Of a stretch of DNA of 44,592 nucleotides, positions 38,824 through 44,592 are shown piece after piece. Made by a program: the position numbers and the translations under genes. The stretch comes from an uncultured Acetobacteraceae bacterium (lineage in GTDB: Bacteria; Pseudomonadota; Alphaproteobacteria; Acetobacterales; Acetobacteraceae): the NCBI GenBank assembly GCA_937902425.1, contig CALFNB010000366.1:1-44592 (forward strand), given 5' to 3'. Within the stretch, counting starts at the first letter, position 1. Every line of letters begins with the position of its first letter. The notes under the pieces were generated by a model. That model searched no databases. It was not told where the DNA came from and was given only the letters and a program-made list of their open reading frames with translations.

Positions 38824-39938
38824 CCATGCTGTGTTGTAGCCTTTGAACGGCGTCGGAATTCGCTTGATGTCCTGCAACAGATCTGGAGGAATGTCTTTCT
38901 CTGACGTCGGTTCGGATGGGACGGTCGAACGTTGCGTGTTGACCTCGCCGGTGCGCATGTTCACCGCATCGCTTAGGCCGCCGAAGCGTCCTTCGAGCCG
39001 TTTGGCGATTTCCTTATGAGTGCCCACGGCAGTGAAGAGATGAACGACATCATCGGAGACGCGGGTTGCCATCTCGGCCCATTTGCACTGTTTGGACATC
39101 ACGTTGAGTTCGCGGCCCAGATCGCCAAGGCCGTATAGTTCGAGAACGCCCCAGTAGCCTGGAGTAGAGCCATGGAATGCGAGGCGGCCGCGGATCACCT
39201 CGAAGGCCCGCGCTGTAGAAGCCTCGTCAGGTCCGGTCGCGATGAAGCCACCGCCGGTGATTTCGAAGTGAGCGCGGGTGCGGTTGGTGCGCACCATGCC
39301 TTCTTGCACGTGTGGAAGGATGAACTCAGCCAGATAACGCCGTGTGCAAAAGCCATGCAATCGCGCTCCGTCTCCAACTTCTCCGGCCAAACGTAGCCCA
39401 TGCGGACCGACCGCCGCCAAGGTGATGGGCACCATCTTGTGGCCCATCGAAGGTGGCATGAAGTATGGCGGCATCAACTTATAGTATCGCCCTTCAGAGA
39501 GGAGTTTTTCGCCGTTCTCCCAGGGGGTCCAGATCGCGCGCAGAGCATTGACGTATTCGCGGATCCTGGGCGCGGGCGCGGTTCATGGCACACTGAAACG
39601 GCGCTCGTTATGAGGACGAATTTGTGGTCCGAGACCTAGGGCCTGTCGTCAATTAGCCAATTTCGGCGTGATCGGACCCGTTTCATAGTAGATTATTCCA
39701 AAATTGGGGCCACCCGGGCGACGGGATGGCCTACCGGATGCCGATGAGGCCCGATTCAGGGCCTGTTTTCGGGTCACCAATGCCGTTTAGCTTAATTGAC
39801 GACAGGCCCTAGAACAAATCGTCCCTTCGACGCGTTTTGGATATCCCACGAGGCGTTCGCCACCACCATGGGACTGCGCGGAAAAGCAATCGCCACTGAC
39901 GTGCCGAGGTGCAATCGCTCGGTGCACACGTACGCAGA
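38824..39938 (-). pseudogene. LLM class flavin oxidoreductase, truncated, with nonsense mutation and MITE insertion
   Basis: On the minus strand the N-terminal segment TERLHLGTSVAIAFPRSPMV...GRFVL (39923-39813) runs into the MITE at CTAG. After the MITE it continues LGLGPQIRPHNERRFSVP, meets a TGA at 39585 where relatives have tryptophan, and goes on TAPAPRIREYVNALRAIW, GRYYKLMPPYF and ITLAAVGPHGLRLAGEVGDGARLHGF to IPTPFKGYNTAW at 38824. This is the MSMEG_2256-type (TIGR03617) branch. The first ~60-70 residues are missing: a TGA stands at 39941 and the enoyl-CoA hydratase gene ends at 39986. No stop follows the last conserved residue, so the frame continues to 38581. It shows three independent disabling lesions. 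Confidence 0.88.
39636..39812. mobile_element. 177-bp MITE with 20-bp perfect terminal inverted repeats
   Basis: CTAGGGCCTGTCGTCAATTA at 39636-39655 is exactly inverted at 39793-39812. The outermost CTAG is also a target-site duplication: removing one copy plus the interior restores the reading frame of the surrounding LLM gene (GTT CTA GGT CTC). The interior has no gene. The ends and CTAG target resemble IS5-family (IS427-like) elements, so it is probably a non-autonomous derivative mobilised by such a transposase; no matching transposase is in the window. Confidence 0.9.
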
Positions 39939-39985
39939 TCAGCCTGCGGCAGGTTGTTAGGGACACGCATTGGTTGGGTTCCCTG

Positions 39986-40768
39986 TCACCGGCCGTGGAA
40001 CATGGGCTTGCGCTTCTCGACGAAGGCTTTGACGGCCTCGCGATGATCCTCGGTCTGCGAGCATCGGGCCTGATTGAAGGCTTCCATGTCGAGGACAGTC
40101 TGAAAATCACCGGTCTCGGCGGCATGTAGGTTGCGTTTCGCATATCCGACCGCGATTTGAGGCAGGTCCGCTATCCTGCGCGCGATCGCCATCGTAGTCG
40201 TTACAAGATCGCTATCATCGGCGACCCGGTTCACCATGCCGTTCGCCAGAGCCTCTTCCGCGGTGATCATGTCGCCGAGAAGATAAAGTTCGCGTGCCTT
40301 GGCTGTGCCGACCAGTCGGGTCAGTGTCCAGGTGCCACCCCAATCGCCCGACAGGCCGATTTTGAGAAATCCCGTTCCGAAACGCGCCGACCGTGCGGCG
40401 ACGCGAAGATCGCAGGCCAACGCCATGCTGAGCCCAGCCCCAACCGCGACTCCATTGACCATGGCGATGATGGTTTTCGGGATTGTCCGCATCAGCCTGG
40501 GGATCCGGTTGGACAACTGGATGCCGGCCGCGCGCGGTTCGAAACCGGACGCTGAGCGCTCCCCCATCGACTTCACATCGCCTCCGGCACAGAAGCCGCG
40601 ACCGGCGCCGGTCAGGACGATGCAACCCACGTCATTGTCGTGTCCAAGTCGTTCCAGGGCTTCGAGAAGCCCGGTGCGGATGTCCATGGACAGTGCATTC
40701 AACCGCTCCGGTCGATTCAATGTCAGGGTGGCGATGCCGTTTTCAACGGTCTCGATCAGGTCGGGCAC
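39986..40768 (-). CDS. Enoyl-CoA hydratase/isomerase family protein
   Basis: 260 residues from a GTG start preceded by GGAGGA; a longer frame to 40909 is unlikely because it overlaps the divergent LLM gene. Crotonase signatures are LTGAGRGFCAGGDVKSM (oxyanion hole), MVNGVAVGAGLSMALACDLRVA and FLKIGLSGDWGGTWTLTRLVG. In the last block the second catalytic glutamate of true hydratases is replaced (GLSGDWGG, with D142), as in PaaG-type isomerases, so isomerisation or hydrolysis of an acyl-CoA is as likely as hydration. It follows the pseudogene's missing N-terminus on the same strand. Confidence 0.9.
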   Translation of the reverse strand: MPDLIETVENGIATLTLNRPERLNALSMDIRTGLLEALERLGHDNDVGCIVLTGAGRGFCAGGDVKSMGERSASGFEPRAAGIQLSNRIPRLMRTIPKTIIAMVNGVAVGAGLSMALACDLRVAARSARFGTGFLKIGLSGDWGGTWTLTRLVGTAKARELYLLGDMITAEEALANGMVNRVADDSDLVTTTMAIARRIADLPQIAVGYAKRNLHAAETGDFQTVLDMEAFNQARCSQTEDHREAVKAFVEKRKPMFHGR

Positions 40769-40858
40769 GGGGTCCTCCGATGGGATGGTATCGGTGACCT
40801 TGGCGTTGGCGGGCTTTGCCTGCAACACTGGCGCCGCGCTTAGTTGAGGAGGACGGCG

Positions 40859-41845
40859 ATGAATCTGGTGTTGGGCGAAGGGCTGCGGATCGGCATTCAG
40901 ACAATCCACCGGCGAACCGAGCCCGCGACCGGACCATGGCTGCCGACGATCGATGAATTGGTCGCCTTCGTGGAACTGGTCGATCGTTGCGGTTACGATT
41001 CACTTTGGGTGGGTGATCATATCTCCTTTCCAGTCCCGATTTTCGACCCGTTGCTGCAATTGGCCCAGGCGGCGGTGGTCAGCCGGCGGCTGATATTGGG
41101 AACATCGGTTCTGTTGCTTCCGCTGCGGCATCCGACCCCGGTGGCGAAACAGGTCACGACGCTGGATCATCTCACCGAGGGGCGTCTGATCCTGGGCGTC
41201 GGTGTGGGCGGCGAGTTCCCAAGGGAGTATGCGGCCTGCGACGTGCCGCATAACGAACGCGGCGCCCGACTGGCCGAGGGTGTCCAGGTGCTGAAAAAAT
41301 TCTTCAGCGGCGAATCCGTCAGCCACCAAGGGCGGTTTTATGGTCCATTCGAGGATGTGCCGATGCGGCCGCCGCCGCGTCAGCCTGGCGGGCCGCCCGT
41401 CTGGTTCGCCGGTCGAAAAGAGTCCGCCCTTCGGCGGATTGGACGGTTAGGTGATGGATATCTCGCGTACGTGATCACTCCGGATATGTATCGCACAGCA
41501 TTGGAGAAGATCGCGGCCGCGGCGGATGAGGCCGGGAGAACCCCAAAACCATTCGGCACCGGGCATTTGCTGTTTACGCGCCTTGATAACACGTACGAAA
41601 CAGCGCTCGATCGAGCGACAGAAACATTAAGCGTCCGCTACGCGATGGATTTTCGCATGGCCGCGGCAAGATATTGTGCACTGGGGACGCCGGCGCAGGT
41701 GGCGGAACGTATCCATGAATTTCATGCCGCCGGCGTGCGGCATGTGGTGCTCGACCTGCTCGGCCCTTATGAAGAGAGGCGGCGGCAGATCGAGTGGTTT
41801 GCGACGGACGCACTCCCGTTGCTGCGAGACCTTGGAACGAGCTAG
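40859..41845 (+). CDS. LLM class flavin-dependent oxidoreductase
   Basis: 328 residues of the luciferase-like superfamily. Recognisable blocks are CGYDSLWVGDHISFPVPIFDPL, RRLILGTSVLLLPLRHPTPVAKQVTTLDHLTEGRLILGVGVGGEFP (key part GRLILGVGVGGEF) and PVWFAGRKESALRRIGRLGDGYLAYV. GAGGAGG at 40846-40852 sets the ATG at 40859. It diverges from the enoyl-CoA hydratase gene and is followed by an FAH-family hydrolase and a small barrel-like protein, which probably form one transcript. Cofactor and substrate unknown. Confidence 0.9.
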   Translation: MNLVLGEGLRIGIQTIHRRTEPATGPWLPTIDELVAFVELVDRCGYDSLWVGDHISFPVPIFDPLLQLAQAAVVSRRLILGTSVLLLPLRHPTPVAKQVTTLDHLTEGRLILGVGVGGEFPREYAACDVPHNERGARLAEGVQVLKKFFSGESVSHQGRFYGPFEDVPMRPPPRQPGGPPVWFAGRKESALRRIGRLGDGYLAYVITPDMYRTALEKIAAAADEAGRTPKPFGTGHLLFTRLDNTYETALDRATETLSVRYAMDFRMAAARYCALGTPAQVAERIHEFHAAGVRHVVLDLLGPYEERRRQIEWFATDALPLLRDLGTS

Positions 41846-41879
41846 GCTAGGGCCATGGAACCCGTAGTGGGAGGAACCG

Positions 41880-42809
41880 ATGAAGCTGGCGTTTTTCGAC
41901 GATTTCAAACTGGGTGTCGTCAAAGGGGATTCGATCGTCGACGTGTCGGCGGTCGTCCAGGATATCCCGCACACCGGTCCCGGTGACCTGATCAGCGGCC
42001 TGATTGCCCGATTTGACGCCTACCGCGGCAAAATCGAGGCAGCCTCGGCGGGGGCTGGCGTCGCCTTGTCGGGTGTGCGCATTCGGCCTCCGCTGCCGAA
42101 GCCCGGCAATATCGTTTGCATGGCGGTGAACTACATGGAAAACGGAACGCTGGCGAAGCCGGCGCCGCTCAACGCTTTCCATAAGGCGCCGACGGCCATC
42201 ATCGGTCCGAACGATACCATGGTGCTGCCTGACGTACCCGCCACGATCTTCGAAGGCGAGGCGGAAATGGCCGTGGTAATTGGCAAGCGGGCCACCAGTG
42301 TCCCGGCGTCGCGAGCGATGGATCATATCTTCGGGTATATCAACTTCATCGACGGTTCAGCGCGTGGATTGCCGCCGCCCGGAAACGTGTTTTTTCAGAT
42401 GAAGTCGCGCGACACGTTTGCCCCGATCGGTCCATATTTGGTGACCAAAGACGAGATCGCTGACCCACAAAAGGTGCCGATCAAGCTCTGGGTGAATGGC
42501 GAATTGAAGCAAGATTTCAACACCGACGATATGGCTCACAGTATCGCTCGGTGCATCGAATGGGTCAGTTCGATTCACACGCTTGAGCCTGGGGACATTC
42601 TGGCGACTGGAACCAATCATCGCGGCTTGTCAAGCTTTATGGATGGTGATGTTGTCGAACTGGAAACGCAAGGACTTGGCAAGCTCCGGTTCAATATCAG
42701 AGACGAATTAAAGCGAACCTGGCTACGTGAGACGCGCCTTGACCGTCAGCAGAAGAGCCTTGAAGGGCCGACTCGGCAGGTTTCGGGGAAATACGCGAAG
42801 GACGCCTGA
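41880..42809 (+). CDS. Fumarylacetoacetate hydrolase (FAH) family protein
   Basis: 309 residues. The metal-binding triad is visible as E125 and E127 in IFEGEAEMAVVIG and D158 in INFIDGSARG; K175 lies in FFQMKSRDTFAPIGPYL. Late motifs THTLEPGDILATGT and GDVVELETQGLGKL are typical. FAH enzymes hydrolyse carbon-carbon bonds of 2,4-diketo acids or act as hydratases or decarboxylases in aromatic meta-cleavage pathways. GGGAGGA precedes the ATG. It sits between an LLM oxidoreductase and a small protein whose ATG comes three bases after its stop. Confidence 0.92.
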   Translation: MKLAFFDDFKLGVVKGDSIVDVSAVVQDIPHTGPGDLISGLIARFDAYRGKIEAASAGAGVALSGVRIRPPLPKPGNIVCMAVNYMENGTLAKPAPLNAFHKAPTAIIGPNDTMVLPDVPATIFEGEAEMAVVIGKRATSVPASRAMDHIFGYINFIDGSARGLPPPGNVFFQMKSRDTFAPIGPYLVTKDEIADPQKVPIKLWVNGELKQDFNTDDMAHSIARCIEWVSSIHTLEPGDILATGTNHRGLSSFMDGDVVELETQGLGKLRFNIRDELKRTWLRETRLDRQQKSLEGPTRQVSGKYAKDA

Positions 42810-42811
42810 CG

Positions 42812-43141
42812 ATGGCGGGAGCGTGGCTTGTGGTGCGCGCGGTTGTGGCTGATCCGGCCGACCGCGCCGCTTTCGACCAATGGTATCGCGTCGAGCATTT
42901 GCCGGATGCGGTGAAAGCATTTTCAGCGCGTAGTGCGTGGCGTGGATGGAGCGCGACCGACCCATCCATCCACTTTGCACATTATAGATTTGACTCGCTG
43001 GATGTACTGGGTTCGGTAATGGCTGGGCCCGAGATCGCAAATCTTATCGCTGAGTTTGATCGGTGCTGGCACGGTCGCGTGACCCGAACTCGCGAAATCC
43101 TGGCGGTGGCCGATGAGATTGTGGAACTGAAAGGCAGCTGA
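42812..43141 (+). CDS. Small dimeric alpha/beta-barrel-like (EthD-type) protein
   Basis: 109 residues. The motif FDQWYRVEHLPDAVKAF (FxxWYxxEHLPD) with a following beta strand RGWSATD and the helix DVLGSVMAGPEIANLIAEFDRCW resembles EthD and related ferredoxin-like dimeric barrel proteins, which often accompany oxygenases in degradation clusters. It starts two bases after the FAH stop and is probably translationally coupled. Function unknown. Confidence 0.75.
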   Translation: MAGAWLVVRAVVADPADRAAFDQWYRVEHLPDAVKAFSARSAWRGWSATDPSIHFAHYRFDSLDVLGSVMAGPEIANLIAEFDRCWHGRVTRTREILAVADEIVELKGS

Positions 43142-43171
43142 CCTGGATATTGTGTCGTTTCACGCTCTGAT

Positions 43172-43199
43172 CGTTTCCGGGTTTTGCGCGATGGAAACG
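43172..43199 (+). terminator. Possible hairpin after the FAH/EthD operon
   Basis: CGTTTCC and GGAAACG can form a seven-base-pair stem with a 14-base loop, 31 bases after the last stop of the operon. There is no T-run, so it may instead stabilise the mRNA 3' end. Confidence 0.3.
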
Positions 43200-43275
43200 G
43201 GGCAGCGACGAATGGGCGTCGGTGAGCGAAAGGCAGTTGCCGGCCCGAAGGGGACTATCGCGGAAACAAAAACCA

Positions 43276-43285
43276 CGGTCGGGTT
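43276..43285. repeat. Left target-site duplication of the ISAs1 element
   Basis: CGGTCGGGTT directly abuts the left inverted repeat and is repeated exactly at 44538-44547 next to the right one. Confidence 0.9.
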
Positions 43286-44537
43286 CAGGCGAATCGGGTG
43301 AAAAAATCATGCCGTGACGAGGCTTGCGAGAAACTCGTCGTCCCACCCGGCGACCTTGCGGCGGAGGCGAAACGAATCCTTACCGGAAGGCCTCCGAAGC
43401 AGGTTATGCGCCATGTGTTTGATGGTGGTGAAGTTGGCCGGGGCGTGATTGGTTCTGACCCTGCACTCGTCGTCACGGAAGATCATGTCCATGACCCAGT
43501 GCAGACTGTTCTCGATCGCCCAATGGCTACGCACCACCGGTCCGAGGAGATGCGCCAGCATCACGAGTGAGGTTATATAAAACCGCGTCTCCTGTTCGGC
43601 TTTGCCGGCGATTTCACGTGTGCTTTCGACCATCACCACAGCTTTCAGGCCCGGCCAGTCATGGCGTTTTCGCAGCCACTCGACATCGTGGATGACGGTG
43701 GTGGTTCTGGTTTCGATCCGGCCATGATCGGCATCGATCGTGGTCGCCTGACTGATCTCTGAATCCACGAAATCGCGTGCCTTCCGCTCGGTGATCAACA
43801 ATTCGACATCGTCGCGCAACGAGCCCTGGTTGCCTTTCAGCCCGAACACGTAATCGGCCTTCTTCTCGATGATCTTTCGCGCGATGGCGCGCTGGCATCC
43901 CATGGCATCGATCGTAATGATCGCCCCCTCGATCACCAACATGTCGAGCAGCTTTGGGATCGCGACGATCTCATTGGATTTTTCCGCCACCTTCACCTGC
44001 CCGAGCACGAGGCGCTGACCAGCGGCGAAGGCGGACACCATATGAATGGCGCCTTTACCGGCTTTTTTGCCGGATCGGCGCACGGTCTTGCCGTCGATCG
44101 CGACCACGCCCTCCGGCACACCGATCAGCGACGCGACCCAGCCGACGAAGCCGCGCTGGAATTGCTCCGCGTCGAGGGCGGCGAAGATATCGCCGAGGTG
44201 GTCGTGCGACGGGGTGCCATCGAGAAACGGCCGGAACCGCTGGAGAAGTTCGAGTTTCCTGCAGCCGAACCGGGCGATATCGACGAAGGATTCCGCACCC
44301 GCCAGCACCGCGAGCAGCGCCAAGAGCAGCACCTCATCGAGCGGATACATGACCTTGCCGCGTTGGCGATGGTATGGCATAGCCTTGAAATGATTGAGAA
44401 ATGCGACCGCCTCGAAAAGCGCTCCACAGTCCGGTGCCACGTCGTCCACAGCCGTCCTCCACCAAACGAATCCAGAGGATCGGCATAGATTCAACGTTTT
44501 AGTGATTTGTCGAGGACTTCTTCACCCGATTGCCCTG
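43286..44537 (-). mobile_element. Complete ISAs1-family insertion sequence, 1252 bp
   Basis: The element is bounded by imperfect 23-bp inverted repeats: 43286-43308 begins CAGGCGAATCGGGTGAA, and the complement of 44515-44537 begins CAGGGCAATCGGGTGAA (19 of 23 positions agree). A perfect 10-bp direct repeat CGGTCGGGTT flanks it. It carries one transposase gene whose stop lies inside the left repeat. The intact duplication implies simple, fairly recent insertion. The flanking DNA shows no recognisable gene. Confidence 0.93.
43307..44449 (-). CDS. ISAs1-family transposase
   Basis: 380 residues from a GTG start chosen because GGAGGA (44455-44460) stands five bases upstream; the frame is open to a TTG at 44494. 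Catalytic DDE residues (counted from this start) are D119 in VVAIDGKTVRRS, D181 in TIDAMGCQ and E313 in RSHWAIENSLHWVMD. The N-terminal YPLDEVLLLALLAVLAGAESFVDIARFG is the family's DDE_Tnp_1-associated domain. The protein appears intact, so the element may be active. Its stop codon falls within the left inverted repeat. Confidence 0.93.
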   Translation of the reverse strand: MDDVAPDCGALFEAVAFLNHFKAMPYHRQRGKVMYPLDEVLLLALLAVLAGAESFVDIARFGCRKLELLQRFRPFLDGTPSHDHLGDIFAALDAEQFQRGFVGWVASLIGVPEGVVAIDGKTVRRSGKKAGKGAIHMVSAFAAGQRLVLGQVKVAEKSNEIVAIPKLLDMLVIEGAIITIDAMGCQRAIARKIIEKKADYVFGLKGNQGSLRDDVELLITERKARDFVDSEISQATTIDADHGRIETRTTTVIHDVEWLRKRHDWPGLKAVVMVESTREIAGKAEQETRFYITSLVMLAHLLGPVVRSHWAIENSLHWVMDMIFRDDECRVRTNHAPANFTTIKHMAHNLLRRPSGKDSFRLRRKVAGWDDEFLASLVTA

Positions 44538-44547
44538 CGGTCGGGTT
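44538..44547. repeat. Right target-site duplication of the ISAs1 element
   Basis: CGGTCGGGTT directly after the right inverted repeat, identical to 43276-43285. Confidence 0.9.
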
Positions 44548-44592
44548 GCCGGGGAATCGATCACGACTCGTGATATCAAGTGGAGCCGTCAA

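Noticed and set aside
43142-43285. Possible gene interrupted by the ISAs1 element
   Set aside because: Joining the flanks across the target duplication gives no reading frame or RNA gene that I can recognise.

Overview
The window looks like a chromosomal segment of a high-GC alphaproteobacterium. I infer the Rhodospirillales/Acetobacterales side from the GC-rich codon use, a proton-pumping pyrophosphatase, recF-gyrB with an ~815-residue GyrB, a secD-secF pair, the pgsA/moaD/moaE neighbourhood and an orphan TctC/Bug-type binding protein. No rRNA, tRNA, CRISPR array or prophage was seen.

Layout. 1-592: 5' end of hppA (minus, runs off the window). 740-6306: a small-molecule catabolism block with a 2OG-Fe(II) oxygenase diverging from a PhyH dioxygenase - serine hydrolase - HpcH/HpaI aldolase operon, closed by an MFS carrier. 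6490-8498: TPP riboswitch and thiC. 8528-11326: SirB1-like protein, a methyltransferase with a coiled-coil tail and a family 2 glycosyltransferase. 11473-14105 (minus): an SDR and a periplasmic lytic transglycosylase. 14426-18350: recF, gyrB and a lone MqsA-type HTH protein. 18488-19892: NADH pyrophosphatase (nudC) and a DUF488 protein. 20062-23561: secD, secF and a translationally coupled TctC-like protein. 23706-26207: pgsA, mobB, a lipoprotein, moaD and moaE (phospholipid and molybdenum cofactor synthesis).

From about 26.3 kb the character changes to accessory, catabolic and decaying DNA: an XRE regulator, a TauD-like dioxygenase, a frameshifted CitE-like lyase, a MetE C-terminal-domain homologue and a DHA2 drug exporter. 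The exporter diverges from a five-gene operon (luciferase-like monooxygenase, NtaA/DszA-type monooxygenase, double-NIPSNAP protein, second luciferase-like enzyme, SDR). Then follow a small unknown protein, surE, an amidohydrolase, an enoyl-CoA hydratase and a third intact luciferase-like oxidoreductase with an FAH-family hydrolase and a small alpha/beta-barrel-like protein. A fourth luciferase-like gene (38824-39938) is a wreck: truncated at its N-terminus, carrying an in-frame stop, and split by a 177-bp MITE with perfect 20-bp terminal inverted repeats ending in CTAG. At the right edge is a complete ISAs1-family insertion sequence, with 23-bp imperfect inverted repeats and a perfect 10-bp target duplication.

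The best candidate for an undescribed system is the flavin monooxygenase/NIPSNAP operon at 31451-36519 with its divergent exporter and the related genes downstream. It reads as an uncharacterised oxidative degradation pathway (oxygenation, dehydrogenation, ring or C-C hydrolysis, CoA-linked steps), but its substrate cannot be read from the sequence.
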